NCBI GenBank assembly: GCA_023441125.1
Contig: JAEZQV010000196.1
Span: 1 to 14,588 of the forward strand
From: Bacillota bacterium
Lineage (GTDB): Bacteria; Bacillota_C; Negativicutes; Sporomusales; Sporomusaceae
Reading direction: 5' to 3'
Length of the DNA stretch: 14,588 nt
The notes below the pieces were generated by a model. It did not search any database and was not told the origin of the DNA. It saw only the letters and a list, made by a program, of their open reading frames with translations. Positions 1 through 8,274 of this stretch are shown here, piece after piece (the stretch's first letter is position 1; each line of letters begins with the position of its first letter). A program made the position numbers and the translations under genes.

Positions 1-190
1 CGCCTTCCACGCCGCGGTACGACTTGACCAGCCCGGCGGCCGCCAGCGAGCGCATGATCTTTTGGAGAAACCTGCGGGGAATGTTCTGACTTTCAGCAAT
101 GGTAACGCCACTTATCACCTCCCCTAACGGCAGCCCTGCCAGATAAAGTACAACGCGGAATGCATAGTCCGTGGCCTGATTTAGCTGCAC
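1..190 (-). CDS. Rrf2 family transcriptional regulator, N-terminal part (runs off the window)
   Basis: This is the first 63 codons of a winged helix-turn-helix repressor of the Rrf2 family, the family of IscR, NsrR and CymR. Reading the minus strand from a GTG at 190-188 gives a start MQLNQATDYAFRVVLYLAG. It continues with a recognition-helix segment containing IPRRFLQKIMRSLAAAGLVKS followed by YRGVEG, both typical of the family (residues about 36-63). The start is supported by AAGGTGGTGA a few bases upstream, and no other start codon was seen just upstream in frame. The C-terminal half, where Fe-S-binding cysteines would lie in IscR/NsrR types, is outside the window. Whether it senses Fe-S, nitric oxide or cysteine metabolism therefore cannot be told. 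It has its own promoter and is unlikely to be part of the glycogen operon. Confidence 0.9.
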   Translation of the reverse strand, partial: MQLNQATDYAFRVVLYLAGLPLGEVISGVTIAESQNIPRRFLQKIMRSLAAAGLVKSYRGVEG

Positions 191-219
191 ACCGTCACCA
201 CCTTCTGTTTATCACAATA

Positions 220-236
220 CATACCGGACCAGTATG
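220..236. promoter_or_regulatory. Palindromic operator candidate for the Rrf2 regulator
   Basis: A 17-bp palindrome centred on 228 has arms CATACTGG and CCGGTATG, with one mismatched pair in eight. It lies just downstream of the predicted transcription start of the Rrf2 gene, where a bound dimer would block transcription. Rrf2 proteins commonly repress their own genes through dyads of this size, so autorepression is the natural reading. The assignment rests on symmetry and position only. Confidence 0.55.
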
Positions 237-247
237 GTATTAATTTC

Positions 248-277
248 ATTGTACTGCGGCTAGGGATTTTTTGTCAA
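248..277 (-). promoter_or_regulatory. Sigma-A type promoter of the Rrf2 gene
   Basis: On the minus strand a perfect -35 TTGACA (277-272) is followed after 18 bp by TACAAT (253-248), five of six matches to the -10 consensus. Transcription would start near 241, leaving a leader of about 50 nt before the GTG start at 190. This is the best promoter match in the window. Confidence 0.75.
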
Positions 278-279
278 TA

Positions 280-339
280 GTTATCTGTTAGAAAAATATC
301 TTAATTAAGAACAATTTCTCGTTATCTGTTAGTTATCTA
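280..339. repeat. Direct repeats of GTTATCTGTTAG upstream of the Rrf2 promoter
   Basis: The 12-mer GTTATCTGTTAG occurs exactly at 280-291 and 321-332. A partial third copy, AGTTATCTA, starts at 331. The two full copies are 41 bp apart, close to four helical turns, so they face the same side of the DNA. The proximal copy ends 2 bp upstream of the -35 hexamer of the Rrf2 promoter. They could bind an activator or a second regulator. The rest of the stretch between the MCP terminator and the Rrf2 start is AT-rich and shows no gene. Confidence 0.5.
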
Positions 340-387
340 AAATTCCCGCTATCCGCTGTATATGCTTATTATTTGTGCACGCGCCTT

Positions 388-425
388 AAAAATAACAGTA
401 AGCGGGTTAACCCGCTTACTGTTAT
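388..425 (-). terminator. Rho-independent terminator of the chemoreceptor gene
   Basis: Positions 392-425 form a perfect 34-bp palindrome centred on GTTAAC, with arms containing AACAGTAAGCGGG. On the minus strand the hairpin is followed by TTTT (391-388) and then AAGG, so the T tract is short. The TAA stop codon of the chemoreceptor (424-422) lies inside the stem. No convergent gene is visible on the plus side, so this serves the minus-strand gene. Confidence 0.75.
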
Positions 426-2119
426 GTAATTTTAAAGCGGGATACGATACCATTCAGTGCGGTTGCCATCTTAGCCAAATCGCCGGCATTGGCGTTTATT
501 TCGTGCATACTGGCGTCTTGCTCCTGGGCAGCGGCAGCCACCGTCTCGGTGCTTGCCGTTGTTTCCTCGGCCACGGCGCTAATGTTCTGAACGCCGGCAA
601 CAATGGTTTGCATGGCTTTGGCCGTCTCACCGACCGCCAGTGTGATTTGTTCGATTCCGCCTTTAACCTGTCCCAGCTTGTTAATAATCTCCTGATATCC
701 CTGCCGGGCCTGGCCGGTAACCGCTTTGCCGGCCTCGACTTCCTGGTTGGCAACCGCCACGGCGCGTACGGCAAAACTAATATCGGCTGTCATTTTTTCA
801 ATAATTTCGCCAATGTGGTTGGTGGCGGCCGCACTTTGTTCCGCCAGTTTCCGCACCTCATCGGCCACTACGGCGAAGCCCCGGCCGGCTTCGCCCGCAC
901 GCGCCGCCTCAATCGCTGCATTTAAAGCCAGGAGATTGGTTTGCCCGGCAATATTCCGGATCACCGTAACAATTTCCTGAATGTCGCTTGAGCCTTTGAC
1001 CAGTGAGGCCGACACCTGACTAATATCCGCCATGGTCTTTTCAATGGTGCCATTTTGCGCTACCACCTGCTGGATCAGGCTTACACCGCTATTGGCATCG
1101 GTTACCGCCGTATGCGTACTCCGGTTCACCTCCGCCGCACTGCTGCTCATTGCTGCCGCTTTGACCGAGACCGCTTCCACCACCGCCGAAATATCATTGA
1201 TATGATTGCTGTTCTGTACTGAACCGGCAGCAATTTCACTGATGGTTCTGGCTACTGTTTCCGTGCCCCGTAATTGTTCTTCCACGGTGGCCGTCAGCTC
1301 CTCACTGGCTGCCGCCAGCATATCGGAATTGTGCTTGATCTGATACACTATGGCCAGTACTGCCTTTTTCATCACCCCCAAATCGATGGTAATATCGCCG
1401 ATTTCGTCATTTCTCGCCGGTCTGATGTCAGCAGTGGACAAATCCAGATTGCTGATGGCTGCCAGCTCGGCTCGTACCTTCCTGATCCTTTTTACGGTAT
1501 TGAGGCTGTACCAGGCGGCCACCGCAATGACAGTCATGCCGGCAATTGCGCTGACAGCAAGGAACAGAACCACATCCCGGGCGGTATCTTGCAGCAGGGA
1601 GGCTGTTTTGTCTTTCAGCGTTTTGTCCTGGGCTGCCACCGTCTTGTCAAACTGTTGGTCGATCTGACTGTTCAAACTCATAATTTGCGCCAGCAAACTG
1701 GTAAAACCGGCTTCATTGCCCCGTTTGGCGGCAAATAGTTTATCAAGCAGCAGGGTGTAGTCTGCCAGCATCTTTTCCAGCTTTTCCGCTTCCTGTCTGG
1801 TTGCCGCCACCTGGGTGGTTGCGGTAAAGTCCTTGATCGCTGTGTAGCTTTTCGTTATGTTTTCTTTGGCGTTTTTTTCAAAATTAGCGTCTGAGTACGC
1901 CAGATACGCCCAGGCGCCGGCCAAGCCGCTGCTAAAATCGTTCTGGGCCGTTTTTACCACCATGGTGCGCACCACGGTATGATTGAGCAGTTGGCCAAAA
2001 TCCCGGGAAGCTGAGTAATAGTTATAGACAAGTATGCCAATTACGGCCGTTAAGAGCACAATGGCTGTGCCAAACATCCCCCCTAGCTGTACGACTATCG
2101 GAATTCTCCTTTGATCCAT
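422..2119 (-). CDS. Methyl-accepting chemotaxis protein
   Basis: A 565-residue membrane chemoreceptor that would signal ligand occupancy to CheA/CheW at the cell pole. A short N-terminal tail is followed by TM1 (about 15-35) and a mostly helical extracytoplasmic region of about 145 residues (36-181), resembling a four-helix-bundle sensor. TM2 (about 182-206), a HAMP-like linker (about 207-260) and a long signalling coiled coil follow. The coiled-coil hairpin tip (390-429) carries the family signature [20 protein letters not shown], then [18 protein letters not shown]. There is no C-terminal CheR-docking pentapeptide; the protein ends SRFKIT. The ATG at 2119 has an AGAGGGG site 5 nt upstream. 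An AAAGGAG inside codons 3-5 looks like a second Shine-Dalgarno site but is not followed by a well-placed start. The gene stands alone between two terminators, with no che genes nearby. The ligand is unknown. No convincing promoter was found in 2120-2207. Confidence 0.95.
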   Translation of the reverse strand: MDQRRIPIVVQLGGMFGTAIVLLTAVIGILVYNYYSASRDFGQLLNHTVVRTMVVKTAQNDFSSGLAGAWAYLAYSDANFEKNAKENITKSYTAIKDFTATTQVAATRQEAEKLEKMLADYTLLLDKLFAAKRGNEAGFTSLLAQIMSLNSQIDQQFDKTVAAQDKTLKDKTASLLQDTARDVVLFLAVSAIAGMTVIAVAAWYSLNTVKRIRKVRAELAAISNLDLSTADIRPARNDEIGDITIDLGVMKKAVLAIVYQIKHNSDMLAAASEELTATVEEQLRGTETVARTISEIAAGSVQNSNHINDISAVVEAVSVKAAAMSSSAAEVNRSTHTAVTDANSGVSLIQQVVAQNGTIEKTMADISQVSASLVKGSSDIQEIVTVIRNIAGQTNLLALNAAIEAARAGEAGRGFAVVADEVRKLAEQSAAATNHIGEIIEKMTADISFAVRAVAVANQEVEAGKAVTGQARQGYQEIINKLGQVKGGIEQITLAVGETAKAMQTIVAGVQNISAVAEETTASTETVAAAAQEQDASMHEINANAGDLAKMATALNGIVSRFKIT

Positions 2120-2207
2120 GTCAGCCCCTCTTCCTGTAATAGTTCTCTTATCAAAAGCAGTACTTTATTCCATTGCAATAAGCATGCCAAGACAAAAGGC
2201 CCGTCTA

Positions 2208-2255
2208 AGCCGCAGAAAACCCGGGAGTAGTACTACTCCCGGGTTTTCTGTGGCT
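2208..2255 (-). terminator. Strong terminator at the end of the glycogen operon
   Basis: A 48-bp inverted repeat centred between 2231 and 2232 (core AGTAGTACTACT) has only one non-Watson-Crick pair, a G-T at 2212/2251. The GC-rich middle CCCGGGAG/CTCCCGGG is flanked by AAAA and TTTT, so it looks like an intrinsic terminator on either strand. It sits 46 bp after the stop of the GH13-GH77 gene and before the chemoreceptor start, and so insulates the chemoreceptor from the operon. Confidence 0.85.
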
Positions 2256-2272
2256 GACAAAAATTGCCCACC

Positions 2273-2286
2273 GTACAAATTTGTAC
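2273..2286. repeat. 14-bp perfect palindrome after the last glycogen gene
   Basis: GTACAAATTTGTAC is a perfect palindrome between the TAG stop at 2304-2302 and the operon terminator. It is too AT-rich to terminate transcription by itself. It could be a protein-binding site, a 3'-end processing element or chance. Confidence 0.35.
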
Positions 2287-2301
2287 ATTCAATGCTTGCC
2301 G

Positions 2302-5300
2302 CTACCCATGGTGATTATCCCGGCCGCCCAGGGCGGCCCAGCCGGCCAGCCGGCCGGCTACTTCCTCGGTCAGCAGCCCGGGTGGCAGCCGCCAGCCCCA
2401 GTTGCCCCCGACGGTCCCCGGCGTATTCATGCGGGCGGTGGTGTCTAAGCCCAACACATCCTGCAGCGGCAGGATAACGGTGTCGGCCCGGCTCAGATAG
2501 GTCAGGCGGATGAGCTGGTCGCATACCCCCGCGTCACTCCAGTCCTCACCCAGCTTCAGCCTTTTAAGATGCTTGATAATCAGGCTCTGTAACCCAGGGT
2601 TATCATCAGCGAGTTTTTGCCACCAGCCCAGCAAGGTGTCATTATCGTGCGTACCGGTGTAAGCGATGGTGTTGGCACCGGTGTTATAAGGGAAGTCAGG
2701 CGCCGTCCCCCCGTCACCAAAACTAAACTGCAATACTTTCATGCCCGGATAGCCAAATTTGTGTTTCAGCCGGTTAACCCCGGCGGTGATAACGCCCAGA
2801 TCCTCAGCTACCAGCGGCAGTTTGCCCAGATACTTTTCCAGCACGGCAAAAAATTTGCCCCCCGGACCGGCTACCCACCGCCCATTTTCGGCCGTCTGAT
2901 CACCGGCCGGGATTTCCCAGTAGGCTTCAAAACCCCGGAAATGGTCGATACGGATCACGTCTACCAAAGCCAGCAATACCTGCAGGCGGTTGCGCCACCA
3001 GCGGTAATCATCCCGGGCCATGGTTTCCCAGTCATACAGCGGGTTGCCCCATAGCTGCCCGGTAGCACTAAAGTAATCCGGCGGTACGCCGGCTACCTTA
3101 ACCGGGCTGCCCGCCGCATCCAGGGCAAACAGGTTCGGCCGGGACCATACATCGGCGCTGTCATGGGCTACAAACAGCGGTAAATCACCGAACAGCCGGA
3201 TTCCCCGCTTATTGGCATACACCTTCAGTTCCTGCCACTGTTCCCAGAATACAAACTGCAAAAAAGCCTGATAGTCTATCTCTGCCTGCAGTTTCTGCCG
3301 GTAATATTCGACGGCTTCCGGTTCACGCCGCCTGATAGCGCGGTCCCATTCATTCCAGGGCAAACCGCCGAAATGCTTTTTCACAGCAATAAACAGCGTA
3401 TAATCGTTAAGCCAGTCAGCGGCCTGTTCTATAAAGCGGGCGTATCCCGCCTGCCCGGCACTGTGGAAACGGGCAAAAGCCAGCCGGCAAATTTTATCTT
3501 TCCACAGCTTAACCTGCGGAAAATCGATATAGCCGGCAGCGGAATCATTCCGGCCGGTTGGGACCGGCGGCAATTCATGGGCGGCCAGCCAGCCGGCAGA
3601 GACCAGCTTTTCCGGTGACAGCAAAAGGGGATTGCCGGCAAAAGCCGACAGGCATTGATAGGGCGAATCGCCAAAGCCCACCGGATTGAGCGGCAAAAAC
3701 TGCCATAACTGTTGCTTGGCTGCAGCCAGAAAATCCACAAACCGGTATGCCTCCGGTCCCAGATCCCCAATCCCAAACGGCGCCGGCAGCGAAGTTGGGT
3801 GCAGCAGGATACCGGCGGACCGCGGCCGGTCCTCAGCCTGCTGGTCCGTATGGGCCAGCAGGATACGCCCCGCAAGCGGCGGCAGCGAAAGCTCCAGCTG
3901 CCCTCCGTCCGGCAGTTCGATCGCAGCCCCGGTCAAAGCGTCCACAATATAATTCTGGTCGGCAAACCAGGCAGCAATGTCGATATTCACGGTTGCGCCC
4001 CGTTCGCGGCTGCGGTTAAACACAATGACGGCCGTATTATCCTCCGCCAGATCGCCAAACACATCCCGGCCGCCCCGGATGCGGCGCACATAGCCATAGA
4101 CATCGCCGGCGGCGGTTAAAAGCAGCCATTCGCCGGTCCTGAAAACAGGATAGGCGCGGCGCAAACCAATCATTTTTTTGTACCAGGCCAGCAGTTCCTG
4201 GTCTTCTAAGCCCCATGGATACGTGCGGCGGTTCAGCGGGTCGCTGTAGCCTTCCAGACCGGCTTCATCGCCATAATAAACGCAGGGAGCTCCCGGAAAA
4301 GTCATCTGCCATAAAACCACCAGCTTGAGCCTGGCCAGTCCCAGTTCCCGCTGGGCCGGCGTAAGCCGGTGCTTAAACACATTGAGCTTGCTTTGCTCTT
4401 CCTCCGGCGGTGCCTCGGCCAGCAGCGTCAGAATGCGCGGCACATCATGGCTGCCGACAATGTTTAAGCTGGCGTAAAAGTTCTCTGGCGGGTAATTCTC
4501 ATATAGGCTGAACAGGTCGCGGTGTACGGCCGCCGCATCCCGCCAGCCCAGTATAAAGTCCAGGACCAGCTTCCGGAAAGGATAATTCATGACCGCATCC
4601 AGTTCGGTGCCGTCAAAATACTGACGCAGCGTCCCATAGGCCACTTTATGGGACGCGTCTTCCCACACCTCACCGATCAGGACGGCCTCCGGATCGCTTG
4701 CTTTCAAGGTTTTATAAAATTTCTTCAAAAAGGACTCCGGCAGCTCATCGGCCACATCCAGCCGCCAGCCTTTGATGCCCAGCGCCAGCCATTGCCGGAG
4801 TACACTGTCCGGTCCGTCAATGATAAACCGCTGGTAAGAAGGATTTTCCTCATTAACATTAGGTAGGTTGTCAATCCCCCACCAGCACTCGTATTTGTCC
4901 GGGTATTCGGAAAACTTGTACCAGGAATAATAGGGGGAAGCCGGCGACTGGCAGGCGCCGGTGCCGGTGTAAGTCCCGTCCTGGTTGAAGTAGATGCTGT
5001 CACTGCCGGTGTGGCTGAAAACCCCGTCCAGGATAACGGCAATGCCCCGTTCGCTTGCCTGGGCGCACAGCGCGGCGAAGAGCGCATTGTCCCCGAACAT
5101 CGGGTCAATGGTTTTGTAATCGGCCGTATCGTATTTGTGATTGGAAGGCGAGGCAAATACCGGATTGAAATAAATGGCCGTAATCCCCAGGCTCTCCAGA
5201 TACGGCAGCTTGGCGATTACCCCGGCCAGATTGCCGCCAAAAAAGTCATAGGCCAAAATAGCCCCTGTATCCATAGCCCGCGTATATACCGGCGTATCCT

Positions 5301-5814
5301 GCCAGTCGGCATGCAGCAGGCTGCCGGGCCGGGGATTCAGTATTCGTCCGTCCGGCTGGCCGTTATAGAATCTGTCTACAAAAATCTGGTACACCACGGC
5401 ATGTTTAAACCACCGGGGCGTGACAGCGCCGGCCAGATAGGTGCTGATCTGGTAGGACGGCGGCGGCGAATCGGTGATTTGGCCCACACCGCCGGTTGTC
5501 GCCTCATTATTGCCATAATAGTAAACCTGTCCGGCCTGCCTGACGATGAAATAATACCAGATAACGCCGGGTCTCTCCGGTACGGTGACAACGCTTTCAT
5601 AATACCGCCGGCCATAGGCTTCCCGGGAATACTGCATCGGGTTAACGGTTTCACCCACTCCGTCCTGCCACAGTCTGAGCAGCACGGTTTCTGCCGGCGG
5701 TGCCTGCGCATCAAGCGCCAGGGTAAGCAATACGTTACTATGACAAGAAACAGCCCCAAAGGGGCTGCGAAACTCTGCACTATGGGAATCATGCAGAATC
5801 CAGTGCTGGTTCAT
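2302..5814 (-). CDS. GH13 amylase/neopullulanase fused to GH77 4-alpha-glucanotransferase (amylomaltase)
   Basis: A 1170-residue two-enzyme fusion. Residues 1 to about 115 look like a beta-sandwich of the neopullulanase N-domain/CBM34 kind. Residues about 130-560 are a GH13 barrel with region I DGVFSH (263-268), nucleophile Asp353 in GWRLDVADE, acid/base Glu382 in LIGEVWED and stabiliser Asp457 in GSHDVPR. The segment WWGIDNLPNVN (311-321) resembles neopullulanases and amylopullulanases. A beta domain runs to about 655. The GH77 half (about 667-1170) is the length of a free MalQ. It carries HPTSLPAPFGIGDLG, nucleophile Asp957 in RIDHFRGF, acid/base Glu1004 in LVAEDLG and Asp1057 in GTHDND. 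Both active sites look intact and no signal peptide is seen, so it is cytoplasmic. The start ATG has GGAGG 9 nt upstream, 18 nt after glgP. The likely role is to trim phosphorylase limit dextrin and recycle maltooligosaccharides. Alpha-1,6 activity of the GH13 half is inferred. Confidence 0.93.
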   Translation of the reverse strand: MNQHWILHDSHSAEFRSPFGAVSCHSNVLLTLALDAQAPPAETVLLRLWQDGVGETVNPMQYSREAYGRRYYESVVTVPERPGVIWYYFIVRQAGQVYYYGNNEATTGGVGQITDSPPPSYQISTYLAGAVTPRWFKHAVVYQIFVDRFYNGQPDGRILNPRPGSLLHADWQDTPVYTRAMDTGAILAYDFFGGNLAGVIAKLPYLESLGITAIYFNPVFASPSNHKYDTADYKTIDPMFGDNALFAALCAQASERGIAVILDGVFSHTGSDSIYFNQDGTYTGTGACQSPASPYYSWYKFSEYPDKYECWWGIDNLPNVNEENPSYQRFIIDGPDSVLRQWLALGIKGWRLDVADELPESFLKKFYKTLKASDPEAVLIGEVWEDASHKVAYGTLRQYFDGTELDAVMNYPFRKLVLDFILGWRDAAAVHRDLFSLYENYPPENFYASLNIVGSHDVPRILTLLAEAPPEEEQSKLNVFKHRLTPAQRELGLARLKLVVLWQMTFPGAPCVYYGDEAGLEGYSDPLNRRTYPWGLEDQELLAWYKKMIGLRRAYPVFRTGEWLLLTAAGDVYGYVRRIRGGRDVFGDLAEDNTAVIVFNRSRERGATVNIDIAAWFADQNYIVDALTGAAIELPDGGQLELSLPPLAGRILLAHTDQQAEDRPRSAGILLHPTSLPAPFGIGDLGPEAYRFVDFLAAAKQQLWQFLPLNPVGFGDSPYQCLSAFAGNPLLLSPEKLVSAGWLAAHELPPVPTGRNDSAAGYIDFPQVKLWKDKICRLAFARFHSAGQAGYARFIEQAADWLNDYTLFIAVKKHFGGLPWNEWDRAIRRREPEAVEYYRQKLQAEIDYQAFLQFVFWEQWQELKVYANKRGIRLFGDLPLFVAHDSADVWSRPNLFALDAAGSPVKVAGVPPDYFSATGQLWGNPLYDWETMARDDYRWWRNRLQVLLALVDVIRIDHFRGFEAYWEIPAGDQTAENGRWVAGPGGKFFAVLEKYLGKLPLVAEDLGVITAGVNRLKHKFGYPGMKVLQFSFGDGGTAPDFPYNTGANTIAYTGTHDNDTLLGWWQKLADDNPGLQSLIIKHLKRLKLGEDWSDAGVCDQLIRLTYLSRADTVILPLQDVLGLDTTARMNTPGTVGGNWGWRLPPGLLTEEVAGRLAGWAALGGRDNHHG
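5745..5768 (-). other. Terminator-like hairpin inside the 5' end of the fusion gene
   Basis: On the minus strand CAGCCCC-TTT-GGGGCTG (5767-5751) forms a perfect 7-bp, GC-rich stem with a 3-nt loop, followed at once by TTTCTT. It lies at codons 16-22 of the GH13-GH77 gene. It resembles a weak intrinsic terminator or attenuator, but it also encodes ordinary residues (SPFGA) and may be incidental. Confidence 0.35.
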
Positions 5815-5832
5815 AATTATCCGCCTCCGGTA

Positions 5833-8274
5833 TTAAACTTCCCGGATTACTACCGGTTTAACCCGCCAAATACCGATTGCATATTCAGAAACTGTGCGGT
5901 CACTGGCAAACCGGCCGGAAAAGGCTATATTATTAACAGCCATGGCCTGCCAGCGGTGCTGATCGCGGTATAGGTCATTAATCTTTTGCTGGGCCGTCAT
6001 ATAAGGCATAAAGTCTTTTAAAACAAAATACTCATCATTGGTGCGCAGGAGGGAGTGCTGAATACTGTCAAACTCATCCGGGCTGACCGGCAGGAAACCG
6101 TTGGTCAGCTGGTCCACGACCGTCTTGATGCGCGCATTGCCGTGGTATTCGTCCAGCACATTATAACCGCCATGCTTATAATAGTTTAGTACCTCCTCGG
6201 CAGTCAGACCAAAAATCACAATATTGTCGTCGCCCACTTCTTCCCCGATTTCGATATTGGCCCCGTCCAGCGTACCGATGGTAACGGCGCCGTTCATCAT
6301 AAATTTCATATTGCCGGTACCGGAAGCCTCGCGGCTGGCGGTGGAAATCTGCTCACTGACGTCGGCGGCCGGAATAATAAGCTCAGCCAGCGACACACTG
6401 TAATTCTCCAGAAAAACCACTTTAATCTTACCGCCGATAGCCGGGTCATTATTAATGACCTGGGCCAAAGTATTGATAAATTTTATAATCCTTTTGGCCA
6501 AATAATAGCCGGTAGCCGATTTGCCGGCAAAAATAAAGGTCCGCGGAACCAGGTCCAGATTGGGGTTGGCTTTGAGGCGGTTATATAAATCCAGAATGTG
6601 CAGGGCATTTAACGTCTGCCGCTTATAGGCATGAATGCGTTTGACCTGCACGTCAAAAATGGAATTGACATCCACCGCCAGGCACATTTTATCCTGAATA
6701 TAGCGGGCGAGACGTTCCTTGTTAGCCTGCTTGACGGCTTTAACACCGGCCTGAAAGGCCGGCTCCTGGGCATACCGGTGCAGATTGGCCAGTTCGTTGG
6801 GATGAGCCAGCCAGCCCTGGCCGATCGTTTCACTAATCAGGGAAGTCAGGGCGGGATTGGATTTGGCCAGCCAGCGCCGGTGAGTAACGCCGTTGGTCTT
6901 ATTGTTAAAACGGTGTGGATAAAACTGGTGAAAGTTGGCCAGCACTTCATTCTTGAGAATATTGCTGTGCACCTCGGCCACGCCGTTGACGCTGTGACTG
7001 CCGACAACAGCCAGATGGGCCATATGGACATAACCGTCGCTGATAATGGCCATGGACCGGATCCGGTCCCAGTTCCCGGGATATTTTTGCCACAGGTCCG
7101 CGCAAAACTGCTCATTGATCTCATGAATAATCATATACATGCGCGGCAGCAGCGTCTGCACCAGTTCAACCGGCCACTTCTCCAGCGCCTCAGGCAAAAT
7201 GGTATGATTGGTATAGGAAATCGTCTGACGGGTGGCTGTCCAGGCCTCATCCCAGCCGAGTCCCTCTTCATCCATCAGGAGGCGCATCAGCTCCGGCACA
7301 GCCAGCGCCGGGTGCGTATCATTAATGTGAACGGCAATCTTGCGATGAATGCCGGCCAGGTCAGCCGGCGTTCCCCCGTGGGTCCGCTTATAGCGCCGGA
7401 CAATGCTCTGCAAGCCGGCCGACACAAAGAAGTATTGCTGCTTAAGCCGCAGCGTCTTGCCCTCGGGGTAATTGTCGTCAGGGTACAGAATCTGCGAGGT
7501 GGCCTCCAGCGAATATTTTTGTTCCACGGCTTTTAAGAAGTCCCCCTTGCTGAAGGACGAAAAATCAAAATGATTGTTTTCTGCACTCCACAGGCGCAGC
7601 GTGTTCACGGTATTGCAGTTGGCGCCGACCACCGGCACATCATAGGGCACCGCCAGTACCGGTTCATAATTCTCATGAATGGCCGCCAGGCGGCCGCCCT
7701 GTTCTTCCAGCCGGACAGTCCCGCCGAATTTCACGGTAACCGCCCGGTCGGCCTTGCGGGTTTCCCAGACATAACCGTCTCGCAGCCAGTTGTCGGGCAG
7801 TTCTATCTGATAGCCGTCGATAATTTTTTGTTCGAACATACCGTGCCGGTAACGGATACCGGTACCGTGACCAGGCAATTGCAGCGAGGCCATGGAATCC
7901 AGGAAGCAGGCCGCCAAACGCCCGAGACCGCCATTGCCCAGACCGGCGTCAGACTCCACGGCTTCTAAGTCAGCCAGGTCAATGCCAAGTTCTTTGAGCC
8001 CCTGTTGGCAAATCTCTGTCAACCCAAGATTGAACAGATTGCTGCCCAGTAAACGCCCCAGCAAAAACTCCATCGAAAAGTAGTAAATCTGTTTTTCTTT
8101 CGTAACCCGGTACTGCCGGTTGGACTCGTACCAGCGCTTGCTGATGATTTCACGGATCAGGGTACTAAGGGCGGTGTACTTGTCGGTAAGTGATGATTCA
8201 TCAAGACTTTGTCCGAACAGAGTCTGCAGTTTCTCGATAAATGCTTGTTTGAATTCCTCTATAGAAGTAAACAT
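5833..8274 (-). CDS. glgP: Glycogen/maltodextrin phosphorylase
   Basis: A PLP-dependent GT35 phosphorylase that releases glucose 1-phosphate from the non-reducing ends of glycogen. The N-terminal part has ESDAGLGNGGLGRLAACFLD (residues about 107-126). The PLP-binding signature EASGTGNMKFMMNGAVTIG carries the Schiff-base lysine at about 657. NNKTNGVTHRRWL and VKRIHAYKRQ are also typical. The longest frame begins with GTG at 8316, but that codon lacks a good ribosome site. ATG 8274 (MFTSIEEF...) gives 813 residues, close to bacterial GlgP length, and has GGGAGAGG 9 nt upstream, so I chose it. ATG 8283 is also possible. It lies 73 nt after glgA and 18 nt before the GH13-GH77 gene, the expected partner for clearing limit dextrin. 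No key residue appears to be missing. Confidence 0.96.
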   Translation of the reverse strand: MFTSIEEFKQAFIEKLQTLFGQSLDESSLTDKYTALSTLIREIISKRWYESNRQYRVTKEKQIYYFSMEFLLGRLLGSNLFNLGLTEICQQGLKELGIDLADLEAVESDAGLGNGGLGRLAACFLDSMASLQLPGHGTGIRYRHGMFEQKIIDGYQIELPDNWLRDGYVWETRKADRAVTVKFGGTVRLEEQGGRLAAIHENYEPVLAVPYDVPVVGANCNTVNTLRLWSAENNHFDFSSFSKGDFLKAVEQKYSLEATSQILYPDDNYPEGKTLRLKQQYFFVSAGLQSIVRRYKRTHGGTPADLAGIHRKIAVHINDTHPALAVPELMRLLMDEEGLGWDEAWTATRQTISYTNHTILPEALEKWPVELVQTLLPRMYMIIHEINEQFCADLWQKYPGNWDRIRSMAIISDGYVHMAHLAVVGSHSVNGVAEVHSNILKNEVLANFHQFYPHRFNNKTNGVTHRRWLAKSNPALTSLISETIGQGWLAHPNELANLHRYAQEPAFQAGVKAVKQANKERLARYIQDKMCLAVDVNSIFDVQVKRIHAYKRQTLNALHILDLYNRLKANPNLDLVPRTFIFAGKSATGYYLAKRIIKFINTLAQVINNDPAIGGKIKVVFLENYSVSLAELIIPAADVSEQISTASREASGTGNMKFMMNGAVTIGTLDGANIEIGEEVGDDNIVIFGLTAEEVLNYYKHGGYNVLDEYHGNARIKTVVDQLTNGFLPVSPDEFDSIQHSLLRTNDEYFVLKDFMPYMTAQQKINDLYRDQHRWQAMAVNNIAFSGRFASDRTVSEYAIGIWRVKPVVIREV

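Noticed and set aside
275..285. GATAACTATT shared between the Rrf2 upstream region and the glgB upstream region (14212-14221)
   Set aside because: A single AT-rich 10-mer in opposite orientation relative to the genes. It is expected by chance and no regulatory link is supported.
2120..2207. Sigma-D (motility) promoter before the chemoreceptor, from TAAA and GATAA boxes
   Set aside because: The boxes are only 11 nt apart, far short of the usual spacing, and the CC/GCC before GATAA is missing.
2330..2370. Dense GGCCGG/CCGGCC words, suggesting a repeat array
   Set aside because: They encode Ala/Gly/Arg/Leu codons at the fusion's C-terminus and similar words are spread through all genes. There is no regular period.
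5011..5973. Long open frame on the plus strand opposite the fusion gene
   Set aside because: It is antisense to a gene with intact catalytic motifs, has no recognisable family and runs across the fusion start. It is a by-product of the codon composition of the real gene.
6631..7536. 301-codon open frame on the plus strand opposite glgP
   Set aside because: It is antisense to conserved phosphorylase coding sequence, with no family resemblance and no supporting context.
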